DNA of 64,000 nt from Oryzias latipes (taxonomy: Eukaryota; Chordata; Actinopteri; Beloniformes; Adrianichthyidae): contig NC_019859.2 in NCBI RefSeq assembly GCF_002234675.1, forward strand, positions 327,376-391,375. The letters run 5' to 3'. Below the pieces are notes generated by a model. That model was not told where the DNA came from. It saw only the letters and a program-made list of their open reading frames with translations, and did not search any database. Positions 23,703-64,000 of the stretch are shown piece by piece; within the stretch, counting starts at the first letter, position 1; each line of letters begins with the position of its first letter. Position numbers and translations under genes: made by a program.

Positions 23703-26700
23703 AGGCCACCTACAGCGACTCGTGACACACAAGTGGCCTACAGCGACTCGTGACACACAAGTGGCCTACAGCGACTCGTGACACACAGGTGGCCTACAGC
23801 GACTCGTGACGGACAGGTGGCCTGCAGCGGCTTGTGACGGACAGGTGGCCTGCAGCGACTCGTGACACACAGGTGGCCTACAGCGACTCGTGACGGACAG
23901 GTGGCCTACAGCGACTCGTGACGGACAGGTGGCCTCCAGCGACTCGTGACGGACAGGTGGCCTGCAGCGACTTGTGACGGACAGGTGGCCTCCAGCGACT
24001 CGTGACGGACAGGTGGCCTGCAGCGACTTGTGACACACAGGTGGCCTGCAGCCACTTGTGACACACAGGTGGCCTGCAGCGACTCGTGACAGACAGGTGG
24101 CCTGCAGCGACTCGTGACGGACAGGTGGCCTACAGCGACTCGTGACGGAAAGGTGGCCTACAGCGACTCGTGACGGACAGGTGGCCTGCAGCGACTTGTG
24201 ACAGACAGGTGGCCTGCAGCGACTCGTGACGGACAGGTGGCCTGCAGCGACTCGTGACGGACAGGTGGCCTGCAGCGACTTGTGACAGACAGGTGGCCTG
24301 CAGCGACTCGTGACACACAGGTGGCCTGCAGCGACTTGTGACAGACATGTGGCCTGCAGCGACTCGTGACGGACAGGTGGCCTACAGCGACTCGTGACGG
24401 ACAGGTGGCCTACAGCGACTCGTGACACACAGGTGGCCTGCAGCGACTTGTGACAGACAGGTGGCCTACAGCGACTCGTGACGGACAGGTGGCCTACAGC
24501 GACTCGTGACGGACAGGTGGCCTGCAGCGACTCGTGACGGACAGGTGGCCTACAGCGACTCGTGACGGACAGGTGGCCTGCAGCGACTTGTGACAGACAG
24601 GTGGCCTGCAGCGACTCGTGACACACAGGTGGCCTGCAGCGACTTGTGACAGACAGGTGGCCTGCAGCGACTCGTGACGGACAGGTGGCCTACAGCGACT
24701 CGTGACGGACAGGTGGCCTACAGCGACTCGTGACACACAGGTGGCCTGCAGCGACTCGTGACAGACAGGTGGCCTACAGCGACTCGTGACACACAGGTGG
24801 CCTACAGCGACTCGTGACGGACAGGTGGCCTACAGCGACTCGTGACGGACAGGTGGCCTCCAGCGACTCGTGACGGACAGGTGGCCTGCAGCGACTTGTG
24901 ACGGACAGGTGGCCTCCAGCGACTCGTGACGGACAGGTGGCCTGCAGCGACTTGTGACACACAGGTGGCCTGCAGCCACTTGTGACACACAGGTGGCCTG
25001 CAGCGACTCGTGACACACAGGTGGCCTGCAGCGACTTGTGACAGACAGGTGGCCTGCAGCGACTCGTGACGGACAGGTGGCCTGCAGCGACTTGTGACAG
25101 ACAGGTGGCCTGCAGCGACTTGTGACAGACAGGTGGCTTACAGCGACTCGTGACACACAGGTGGCCTGCAGCGACTTGTGACACACAAGTGGAATCCAGC
25201 GACTCGTGACACACAGGTGGCCTGCAGTGACTCATGCCACACAAGTGGCCAACAGCGACTCGTGACATACAGGTGGAATCCAGCGACTCGTGACACACAA
25301 GTGGCCAACAGTGACTCGTGACGGACAGGTGACCTGCAGTGACTCGTGACACACAAGTGGCCAACAGCGACTCGTGACTGACAGGTGGCCTACAGCGACT
25401 CGTGACGGACAGGTGGCCTCCAGCGACTCGTGACGGACAGGTGGCCTGCAGCGACTTGTGACACACAGGTGGCCTGCAGCGACTCGTGACACACAGGTGG
25501 CCTGCAGCGACTTGTGACAGACAGGTGGCCTGCAGCGACTCGTGACGGACAGGTGGCCTGCAGCGACTTGTGACAGACAGGTGGCCTGCAGCGACTCGTG
25601 ACGGACAGGTGGCCTACAGCGACTCGTGACGGACAGGTGGCCTACAGCGACTCGTGACACACAGGTGGCCTGCAGCGACTTGTGACAGACAGGTGGCCTA
25701 CAGCGACTCGTGACGGACAGGTGGCCTACAGCGACTCGTGACGGACAGGTGGCCTGCAGCGACTCGTGACGGACAGGTGGCCTACAGCGACTCGTGACGG
25801 ACAGGTGGCCTGCAGCGACTTGTGACAGACAGGTGGCCTGCAGCGACTCGTGACACACAGGTGGCCTGCAGCGACTTGTGACAGACAGGTGGCCTGCAGC
25901 GACTCGTGACGGACAGGTGGCCTACAGCGACTCGTGACGGACAGGTGGCCTACAGCGACTCGTGACACACAGGTGGCCTGCAGCGACTTGTGACAGACAG
26001 GTGGCCTACAGCGACTCGTGACACACAGGTGGCCTACAGCGACTCGTGACGGACAGGTGGCCTACAGCGACTCGTGACGGACAGGTGGCCTCCAGCGACT
26101 CGTGACGGACAGGTGGCCTGCAGCGACTTGTGACGGACAGGTGGCCTCCAGCGACTCGTGACGGACAGGTGGCCTGCAGCGACTTGTGACACACAGGTGG
26201 CCTGCAGCCACTTGTGACACACAGGTGGCCTGCAGCGACTCGTGACACACAGGTGGCCTGCAGCGACTTGTGACAGACAGGTGGCCTGCAGCGACTCGTG
26301 ACGGACAGGTGGCCTGCAGCGACTTGTGACAGACAGGTGGCCTGCAGCGACTTGTGACAGACAGGTGGCTTACAGCGACTCGTGACACACAGGTGGCCTG
26401 CAGCGACTTGTGACACACAAGTGGAATCCAGCGACTCGTGACACACAGGTGGCCTGCAGTGACTCATGCCACACAAGTGGCCAACAGCGACTCGTGACAT
26501 ACAGGTGGAATCCAGCGACTCGTGACACACAAGTGGCCAACAGTGACTCGTGACGGACAGGTGACCTGCAGTGACTCGTGACACACAAGTGGCCAACAGC
26601 GACTCGTGACTGACAGGTGGCCTACAGCGACTCGTGACGGACAGGTGGCCTCCAGCGACTCGTGACGGACAGGTGGCCTGCAGCGACTTGTGACACACAG

Positions 26701-29700
26701 GTGGCCTGCAGCGACTCGTGACACACAGGTGGCCTGCAGCGACTTGTGACAGACAGGTGGCCTGCAGCGACTCGTGACGGACAGGTGGCCTGCAGCGACT
26801 TGTGACAGACAGGTGGCCTGCAGTGACTTGTGACAGACAGGTGGCTTACAGCGACTCGTGACGGACAGGTGGCCTACAGCAACTCGTGACGGACAGGTGG
26901 CCTCCAGCGACTCGTGACGGACAGGTGGCCTGCAGCGACTTGTGACACACAGGTGGCCTGCAGCGACTTGTGACACACAGGTGGCCTACAGCGACTCGTG
27001 ACACACAGGTGGCCTACAGCGACTCGTGACGGACAGGTGGCCTACAGCGACTCGTGACGGACAGGTGGCCTGCAGCGACTCGTGACGGACAGGTGGCCTG
27101 CAGCGACTCGTGACACACAAGTGGCCTACAGCGACTCGTGACACACAGGTGGCCTGCAGCGACTCGTGACACACAGGTGGCCTACAGCGACTCGTGACGG
27201 ACAGGTGGAATCCAGCGACTTGTGACACACAGGTGGCTTACAGCGACTCGAGACGGACAGGTGACCTGCAGTGACTCATGACACACAAGTGGCCAACAGC
27301 GACTCGTGACAGACAGGTGGCCCGCAGCGACTCGTGACATACAGGTGGAATCCAGCGACTCGTGACACACAAGTGGCCAACAGCGACTCGTGACGGACAG
27401 GTGACCTGCAGTGACTCGTGACACACAAGTGGCCAACAGCGACTCGTGACGGACAGGTGGCCTGCAGCGACTCGTGACATACAGGTGGAATCCAGCGACT
27501 CGTGACGGATAGGTGGCCTGCAGTGACTCATGCCACACAAGTGGCCAACAGCGACTCGTGACATACAGGTGGAATCCAGCGACTCGTGACACACAAGTGG
27601 CCAACAGTGACTCGTGACGGACAGGTGACCTGCAGCAACTTGTGACACACAGGTGGCCTGCAGCGACTTATAACACACAGTTGGCCTGCAGCAACTCGTG
27701 ACACACAGGTGGCCTGCAGCGACTCGTGACACACAGGTGGCCTGCAGCGACTCGTGACACACAGTTGGCCTGCAGCAACTCGTGACACACAGGTGGCCTG
27801 CAGCAACTCGTGACACACAGGTGGCCTGCAGCGACTCGTGACAGACAGGTTGCCTGCAGCGACTCGTGACGGACAGGTGGCCTGCAGCGACTCGTGACAG
27901 ACAGGTGGCCTGCAGCGACTTGTGACACACAGGTGGCCTGCAGCGACTCGTGACGGACAGGTGGCCTGCAGCGACTTGTGACACACAGGTGGCCTGCAGC
28001 GACTCGTGACATACAGGTGGAATCCAGCGACTCGTGACACACAGGTGGCCTGCAGCGACTCGTGACAGACAGGTGGCCTGCAGCGACTTGTGACAGACAG
28101 GTGGAATCCTGCGACTTGTGACACACAGGTGGCCTACAGCGACTCGTGACGGACAGGTGGCCTGCAGCGACTCGTGACACACAGGTGGCCTACAGCGACT
28201 CGTGACACACAGGTGGCTTACAGCGACTCGAGACGGACAGGTGACCTGCAGTGACTCGTGACAAAACAAGTGGCCAACAGCGACTCGTGACGGACAGGTG
28301 GCCTGCAGCGACTTTTGACGGACAGGTGGCCTGCAGCGACTCTTGACGGACAGGTGGCCTGCGGCGACTCTTGACGGACAGGTGGCCTGCAGCGACTCGT
28401 GACACACAGGTGGCCTACAGCGACTCGTGACGGACAGGTGGCCTACAGCGACTCGTGACGGACAGGTGGCCTACAGCGACTCGTGACGGACAGGTGGCCT
28501 GCAGTGACTCGTGACACACAAGTGGCCAACAGCGACTCGTGACGGACAGGTGGCCTGCAGCGACTCGTGACAGACAGGTGGCCTGCAGCGACTCGTGACA
28601 TACAGGTGCAATCCAGCGCCTCGTGACACACAGGTGGCCTACAGCGACTCGTGACGGACAGGTGACCTGCAGCGACTTGTGACAGACAGGTGGAATCCAC
28701 TGAATTGTGACGGACAGGTGGCCTGCAGCGACCCGTGACACACAGGTGGCCTACAGCGACTCGTGACGGACAGGTGGCCTACAGCGACTCGTGACGGACA
28801 GGTGGCCTGCAGCGACTCGTGACGGACAGGTGGCCTGCAGCGACTCGTGACACACAAGTGGCCTACAGCGACTCGTGACACACAGGTGGCCTACAGCGAC
28901 TCGTGACGGACAGGTGGCCTGCAGCGACTCGTGACACACAGGTGGCCTGCAGCGACTCGTGACATACAGGTGCAATCCAGCGCCTCGTGACACACAGGTG
29001 GCCTACAGCGACTCGTGACGGACAGGTGACCTGCAGCGACTTGTGACAGACAGGTGGAATCCACTGAATTGTGACGGACAGGTGGCCTGCAGCGACCCGT
29101 GACACACAGGTGGCCTACAGCGACTCGTGACACACAGGTGGCCTACAGCGACTCGTGACGGACAGGTGACCTGCAGCGACTTGTGACAGACAGGTGGAAT
29201 CCACTGAATTGTGACGGACAGGTGGCCTGCAGCGACCCGTGACACACAGGTGGCCTACAGCGACCCGTGACACACAGGTGGCCTACAGCGACTCGTGACA
29301 CACAGGTGGCCTACAGCGACTCGTGACGGACAGGTGGCCTACAGCGACTCGTGACGGACAGGTGGCCTACAGCGACTCGTGACGGACAGGTGGCCTGCAG
29401 CGACTCGTGACGGACAGGTGGCCTGCAGTGACTCGTGACACACAAGTGGCCTACAGCGACTCGTGACGGACAGGTGGCCTACAGCGACTCGTGACGGACA
29501 GGTGGCCTGCAGCGACTCGTGACGGACAGGTGGCCTGCAGTGACTCGTGACACACAAGTGGCCTACAGCGACTCGTGACGGACAGGTGGCCTACAGCGAC
29601 TCGTGACGGACAGGTGGCCTGCAGCGACTCGTGACGGACAGGTGGCCTGCAGCGACTCGTGACACACAGGTGGCCTGCAGCGACTCGTGACACACAGGTG
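23703..29700. repeat. 6-kb 28-bp minisatellite with higher-order structure
   Basis: About 214 head-to-tail copies of a 28-mer (GTGACRSACAGGTGGCCTRC plus AGCGACTC). Variants (AATCC, CCAAC, TTGTG) are arranged in longer blocks. A segment of about 1.27 kb is repeated at an offset of 1,232 bp (44 units): 24774-25466 corresponds to 26006-26698, and 24494-24736 to 25726-25968. Each typical unit carries CAGGTG, an E2-box. Minus-strand frames of up to about 390 codons encode only HESLQATCPSRVA-type repeats and are not genes. The array lies between mtif2 and eml6. Confidence 0.95.
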
Positions 29701-30184
29701 GAAACGTTCCAGTTTGAGGTAGAAATGAACTTTATTCCATTTTTACGAGTTGCTACTGAATCACAGGTTTTTTTCCTGCTGTTGGAGCCCTGAATGATTG
29801 TAGCACCACAGTTTAAAGAACAGATTTGTGCTGAAGGCACAAACACCACAACACAAACACAACTAAGACTCACACAGATCTGAACACAAAACACAGCAGC
29901 AGCCATCTCATCGCTGGACTGTAGGCGGAGCCTGTCTGACGCTGGCGAGGAAGAAGAGGCTGGAGGAAGTTCAATGACACTTCCAGACGAAGAGGCTGCA
30001 GAGAACACACAACAACACACAGCAGCACACAACAACACACAAAAGAACACAGGAAAGAAGCATCAACGTCCTGATCAGCAGCAACGTGTGGACCTAAGTG
30101 GTTTCTGTGCGTTTGTGTATCAGTGTGTGTTGTTTTGGGTGGGGGCTTTGTGTGTTGATTTTTAGTCGTTAATTTTTGCTGTAG
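29701..30184. other. Flank of the 28-bp array with an ACAACAC-rich microsatellite
   Basis: An (ACACAAC)n-like stretch lies at about 30005-30060. No gene was recognised. Confidence 0.5.
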
Positions 30185-30515
30185 CTGCTGTGATGATGAT
30201 GATGATGATGATGATGATCAGGATCATTTTGCTTTTCTTCTCCTCTCGTCTTCTGGGGGGGGGGGGGTCACAGGTGTTTGTGGCGTTGATGAGCTGACGT
30301 CATGTGACATCATCACAGGTATGGCGTCCTTTGTGACTAAGAATGTTTTGTTTCTAGGAAACGACTCGGTGAAGAAAAAAACGGTTTGAACAGGGAATTT
30401 TAAAAACTCTGCAGTTTCATACATGTGGTCTGGAACATGCTGCAACGTCACATGATGACGTCATCATGACGTCACATGATGACGTCATGATGACGTCATG
30501 ATGACGTAAGACGGT
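30185..30515. repeat. CRE-containing block, copy 2 of 2, with expanded TGACGTCA
   Basis: Same sequence and orientation as 20930-21225. It starts with (TGA)n and a shorter G run. The end differs: between about 30450 and 30510 the TGACGTCA palindrome is repeated (ATGATGACGTCATCATGACG and on), giving about five perfect CRE sites in the block. Confidence 0.85.
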
Positions 30516-30534
30516 GATTCAGCTCAGGACATGA

Positions 30535-31210
30535 TCTAAACTGCCCACACTCATTCACGGCGTGACTGATAGAAGAAGCAAACACATAAATGATGGTGTC
30601 ATCTGCATAAAAATGAAATTTTACATTTGCATTATCCAGGTTATTAATAAGGACGGTGAAAATGACAGGAGCCAACATGGAGCCCTGGGGGACTCCATTA
30701 CTGCTGTTCAACAATTGACCTAACCTAACCCTAACCCAACAATCACACACTGGGTTCTGTGGCAGAGATCATTTCTAACCCGCTCAGCAGCAGAATCACT
30801 TTGACCAATTAGCTTTAGCCTTTGTGGTAAAAGCTGGTGGTCAACAGAACCAAAGGCCTTAGATGAGTCCACAGAGGGCTGCACAGTGTATTTTTGTTTA
30901 GGGCATTAATTATGTCGTTGGTTACAGACACAGCAGCGGTTTCAGGGGTGTGGACCGCCCTGAAACCGGACTGAGTTTCACACCGAGGTACATGTTGAAA
31001 AGGGTTTTAGTTGAGAGTTTACGTCAGATTGGAGAATTTTAGCAAGAACAGATCCGTTGGAGATGGGTCTGTAGTTATTTAGCTCTGATTGATTGATAGA
31101 AGAGCTGCCTCCACACTCCAGCTGTCATGTTTGACTGAATAAAGAACGATTTGGGCGATGGCTTCCACTCTAAAATCTGCTGCGAGTCCTAAGAATTAAG
31201 GGTCTTAATG
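30535..31210 (-). mobile_element. LINE reverse-transcriptase fragment
   Basis: Joining broken minus frames gives NNYRPISNGSVLAKIL near 31085-31040, DSSKAFGSVDHQLL near 30870-30830, RTQCVIVG near 30745, NGVPQGSMLAPVIFTVLINN near 30700 and the catalytic FHFYADDTIIY near 30610. The order and spacing are those of a CR1/L2-group RT. It has multiple stops. The frame at 31624-31205 may be an upstream part of the same element. The sequence CCTAACCTAACCCTAACCC at about 30719-30737 interrupts it. Confidence 0.75.
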
Positions 31211-32007
31211 GAGATTTTTTGGGTCAAGGGCTTTCATGGTCTTTAGCAGCTCTGAAGTGGAACCTGTCTGGATGAGGAGAAGGGTCTGAATGACAGACTG
31301 GTGGGGATGATAGGGGGTCCAGCCAGCTTCCTTTTTCTGCAGGTGACAGAGTTCATGATAAGATCCTCCGGTTGATTTAACCTTTGGTCCAGTTCGGGTT
31401 CTGGTTTGCTTCCAGAATGTCTGAGCTTTAGCGTTCCCAGGCAGACATGTTTGTCTCTTGGGTTTCTTCAGGGCCGGTTGGTCTCGCTTTGGTCCAAACA
31501 GCATTTCTATCTCTGAGTACGAACAAAAGTTCTTCAGTGACGCAGGGATTGTGAGACGTTTTGACAGGGCGTGTGTGTTTTTCATTTGTTTTGTGTATAT
31601 TTGTTCTGTGTGTGTTTGTTTCATGTGTGCGTCTTGTGTGGATGTTTATTTCGCCTCACTAACGGAGGAGGGTCCAGAACCCTGTCCCATGAGCAAGGCT
31701 TTTGGGGTTTGGGGTTACCATGAACCCACTGAAGCTTGAAGTTTTCCGGATGAGTTTGTGTCGACTTTCCACAGAAGCAGCCGGGAGCAGGAAGTGCCGA
31801 CCCGGAACCTATATGGACGTTGGCCCTTCCACAATAAGAGCGTGGGCCAGGTGTTCACACTTGGGCCAGTGGCGTGGGGTAGCATTAGGTATGTGCGTGT
31901 TGTATATATGTGTTTGTTTCATGTTTGTGTGTTTTGTGCGTCTGCGTTTCATGTGTGTGTGGTTGGTGTGTGTGTGTGGTGCACATGTGTGTTTTGTGTG
32001 AGAACGT
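31211..32007. other. Region downstream of the last recognised eml6 exon
   Basis: GT-rich (TGTGTGTGT, about 31565-31640 and 31890-32000). The expected eml6 terminal exon, a few codons like the vertebrate SVFVW-type ending, was searched for on the minus strand and not found. Part of 31205-31624 may be LINE-derived. Confidence 0.4.
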
Positions 32008-58700
<26,693 letters not shown>

Positions 58701-59014
58701 AAAAGCGTAAGCTGACATGATTAGGTCAAGGTTGCCTGTAGAAGAGAGAGAGTAAGGTCAAAGGTCACTGAAGACGTTAAATGAAATATTCACAAGATGA
58801 TGAGAGAAAACACAAAATCGTTAAAAGATGCAGAATAATCAAATTCTTTTAGTTTTTCCCAGGTACATTAAAATATGTCATACTATTTTTATTTCATTAC
58901 ATTTTTGTTTAAAAAAACTTAAAAATGCAAAATCATTTAAAAAACACCAAAACAGTTGAAACAGATGAAGGAAAAGCCTGAAGCTAAAAACAAATGTAAA
59001 TATTTGTGATGACG

Positions 59015-59350
59015 CTGAACCGGTCCAAGATGATCCATGAGCCGAGCAGAACCGGTCCAAGATGATCCATGACCCGAGCAGAACCGGTCCAAGATGATCC
59101 ATGAGCTGAGCAGAACCGGTCCAAGATGATCCATGAGCCGAGCAGAACCGGTCCAAGATGATCCATGAGCCGAGCAGAACCGGTCCAAGATGATCCATGA
59201 GCCGAGCAGAACCGGTCCAAGATGATCCATGAGCTGAGCAGAACCGGTCCAAGATGATCCATGAGCCGAGCAGAACCGGTCCAAGATGATCCATGACCCG
59301 AGCAGAACCGGTCCAAGATGATCCATGAGCCGAGCAGAACCGGTCCAAGA
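59015..59350. repeat. 32-bp minisatellite
   Basis: About ten copies of a 32-mer (GAACCGGTCCAAGATGATCC plus ATGAGCCGAGCA) with single-base variants (GACCCGAG, GAGCTGAG), between eml6 and sptbn1. The minus-strand frames here repeat GSSWTGSARLMDHLGP and are artefacts. Confidence 0.93.
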
Positions 59351-59561
59351 ACATCTCATCAGTTCAAGCAGCTTTTTGTTTGAAGGAACAGCCGTGAACT
59401 TCCTGTTGGATGTTACTTCTGTAAGCCTCTACTTGATGTGGAGGTTAATCTCTGCTGCGGTGCATTCTGGGAGCTGCAGTCTCTTCAGAGGTCAGGTTTT
59501 CAGCTGGACAAACATCTATAGAATGATGATCAAATTCCAACAGTAATTGATCAAACTAAAG

Positions 59562-59734
59562 GGAGTTGGGTCATCTAGACCCACTAGACAGAGCTCTGAA
59601 CCTTTTTTCTTCAATGATTTGTGATCTTCACTGGTGTCCATGGATTACATGAAATCTTTCCACCTTTATCCACCTTTGTCACGGTAGGGGGAACACCTCA
59701 ATGGAAGGGGGGGGGTCATCTAAGATAGCACAAG
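59562..59734. mobile_element. piggyBac-like MITE, copy 2 (inverted relative to 40362-40562)
   Basis: The sequence GTCATCTAGACCCACTAGAC...CATGGATTACATGAAATC is the reverse complement of the copy at 40.4 kb. It ends CTAAGATAGCACAAGGG followed by TTAA. The left terminus is missing. Confidence 0.65.
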
Positions 59735-59849
59735 GGTTAAACTCTAAATCTCAGAAAAGGGAAGAAGAGACGGAGACTTTGACCGTCTCCTTAAAGGTTC
59801 ACGGCCTGGAATCTTGGGAAAAACTCTCCTTTCTTCCGTTTTCATTTCA

Positions 59850-60460
59850 TTACAGAGCTCGGAGTGGAGCTGCTGCTCCTCCACATCGGGAGGGGCCAGC
59901 TGAGGCGGTTCTGGTCCAGATGCCTCCTTGACATGTCCCTGAACCGGGGGCTGTGGGGGCGTGATCTCCCGCTCCGGTCCAGTGGTGGGGGTCTAGTTCA
60001 TGTGTGGGTGGTTGGTCCCTGGCATCTGTGGGTCGGGGGCCCTAGCTGCTGACCGGCTGCTCTGTCTGCTGTGGCTCTGGGGGGGGGGGGCGCCGCGTGC
60101 TGGTGTGTGTACGTGTGTGTATGAGCATCAACACATGTAATAGAAGTTCCATATGACGCCCCTCCCATGACCTTGTATTATCACCCCCACCCCTCGATGG
60201 ATGCTGCGGTCTTTTCAGTGAAACCCATCACTGCTAAAGATGAAAAGAACTTCCTGCTGTTCATTTAAGAGGTCATGTTTGTGACAAACGGGCTTAAGGA
60301 ACCGTTATTGACATGTTTTTCAACGCTTGGGTAGCATTGATTCTGCTCCTTTCTTTGTATTCGTGATCCTTTTAAGTTCATGTTTTACTTCGAAGCCCAT
60401 CGAGACGACTTTTGTTGTGATTTTGGGCTATACAAATAAAATTGAATTGAATTTCTGTCT
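59850..60460 (+). mobile_element. Decayed LINE sequence with L2-like 3' tail
   Basis: At 59860-60000 a frame resembles the ERxQLRxFxHLxRMPP stretch found in retroelement ORFs. At 60395-60455 the sequence CGACTTTTGTTGTGATTTTG, GGCTATACAAATAAAATTGAATTGAATTT is the characteristic 3' tail of fish L2-like LINEs. A GT-rich part lies between. The two parts may come from different elements. Confidence 0.6.
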
Positions 60461-60479
60461 TTATAAAGTGGAGTCATTC

Positions 60480-61514
60480 TGTCTGAAGACCCTCTGCTGC
60501 AGATGTTTGTGGGACGTTTCAGTTCCACCTTTTTCCAGCGGCGTGTCCATCCATCACTGTCTGTAGATCTTTTCTTCTTACGCTTCCCAAACCTTCTTTC
60601 CTGTAGCTTGACGTTGTCTCCATCTTCGGCTGACGTTCTTTCTCTGTTAAGGCCTTCGGATCTTGTTTCTTGATGAGCAAACTCCATTCTGGTGACGTCT
60701 TCACTCATTGTTTCGGTCTGCAGGCCGTCATCCAGCTGCGGCTCGGTCAGCATTTGTTCCAGGAAAATGGTTTGAAAGCAGCTCTGATGCTGGTTTCTCT
60801 GGTCGGGGTCATGTCAGAACAGAGGAACCCAGCTGGTCGCAGCAGCACCATCTTTGCCGTGGGTGATGTGGACAGACAGACGCAGAGGGCGGGGCTTTTC
60901 AAAGCTTTAATGACATCACAGGAGCCTCTACAGGTGAGCTCAGACATGAGAAAAGCCTCTAAATACTCAGAGCTGCTCCTCCCTCCTACAGACGCACCTC
61001 TGACGGGCAGCGCGGCGCTAACTTCAGCGGATACAAGAGCACGGCGGGGAGCTGGAGCCAAGCGGGTACATGCAAAAGTACGCGTGGACAGTGAACGCCT
61101 CCTCACGGGCGCCGAGCAACCGAGGCAGTGCAGAGAAAGTGGGAGGAGCGAGCGTTGGTCCAGTTTGAGTCGGCTTCACCGAACAGACTAAAGTACAAAA
61201 ATACAAAACCACAGCAACTCAAAACGTCAGAAACCATGATGGCAGAGCTGTGACATCACTAAGCCACGCCCTCCACATCAAACAAAGAAATAAAATGATT
61301 TGCTGAAAGATGGCGTCCACCTGTCGGGGCCCGCGGCTCGGGAAGCCCTGTTCCAGGTGGATTCTGGGAAAAGCAGGATGTGGCAGAAGAGGGGTGTGGC
61401 TGCAAACTCTGACGAGGTGATGCTAACTGTAGATTAGTGAGCACATACTCTGCTGAGGGCGGAGCTCTGACACGGAGCTCCGCCCCCAGCTTCCTGGGCT
61501 CCGCCTGGTCGGCG
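60480..61514 (-). other. Region downstream of the sptbn1 stop, likely 3' UTR plus intergenic
   Basis: On the minus strand this follows the sptbn1 stop. A frame of 122 codons (60753-60385) is rich in Lys/Arg/Glu and has no recognised domain. No clear AATAAA was found on the minus strand. The extent of the 3' UTR is unknown. Confidence 0.35.

Positions 61515-64000
<2,486 letters not shown>

Noticed and set aside
23703..29700. CRISPR-like array of 28-bp repeats
   Set aside because: Repeats are directly adjacent with no unique spacers, and this is a vertebrate genome. It is a minisatellite.
29451..30050. Minus-strand frame with CVCVVVFVPS as the missing eml6 last exon
   Set aside because: The phase can be made to fit, but the residues do not match the conserved ending, and the frame runs on into the 28-bp array.
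58878..59359. Three minus-strand frames of 110-158 codons near 59 kb
   Set aside because: All are translations of the 32-bp array (MDHLGPVLLGSWI repeats).
60385..60753. A small protein gene of 122 codons downstream of sptbn1
   Set aside because: No recognisable domain, low-complexity charged composition, and its 3' part runs into a LINE tail. It may be 3' UTR sequence.

Overview
This is a vertebrate nuclear genome window, almost certainly a teleost fish. The genes have many short exons, mostly with GT-AG introns, several only about 75-300 bp long. The interspersed repeats are fish-type: L2/CR1-like and L1/Tx1-like LINEs, tRNA-derived SINEs, and hAT-like and piggyBac-like elements. Four protein genes can be reconstructed exon by exon with consistent reading phase. 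There is no prokaryotic content, and the species was not identified.

Layout. 1-5.3 kb: three LINE remnants, the last ending about 100 bp before the sde2 start codon. 5.4-10.2 kb: sde2 (+), 8 exons, 377 aa. 10.4-18.6 kb: mtif2 (-), 13 coding exons, 707 aa, convergent with sde2; its likely promoter and 5' UTR exon lie near 21.4 kb. 18.6-32 kb: repeat-rich DNA with a 35-bp array, a 6-kb 28-bp array, two copies of a CRE-rich block and a LINE fragment. 32.0-57.9 kb: eml6 (-), 40 coding exons giving about 1,940 residues, a three-module microtubule-associated WD40 protein; only its last few codons are missing. 58-61.5 kb: intergenic DNA with a 32-bp array and TE relics. 61.5 kb to the end: the 3' end of sptbn1 (-), covering most of the PH domain and the C-terminal tail. 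The order mtif2-eml6-sptbn1 matches human 2p16; sde2 beside mtif2 does not match human.

The genes have separate jobs: sde2 in replication stress and splicing, mtif2 in mitochondrial translation initiation, eml6 on microtubules, and sptbn1 in the spectrin membrane skeleton. Nothing suggests a shared pathway.

The most unusual property is the density of minisatellites inside introns and their relation to splice sites. The last mtif2 intron is mostly a 20-bp array (about 160 units), and its real 3' splice site differs from an array unit at one base. The last visible sptbn1 intron holds about 130 copies of a 13-mer whose sense strand reads pyrimidines-CAG|GTGAG, like a recursive splice site. eml6 intron 19 is about 99% a 13-bp array. 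eml6 intron 28 starts with an apparent GC donor that touches a 12-bp array. The very long open frames in these arrays are repeat artefacts, not genes.
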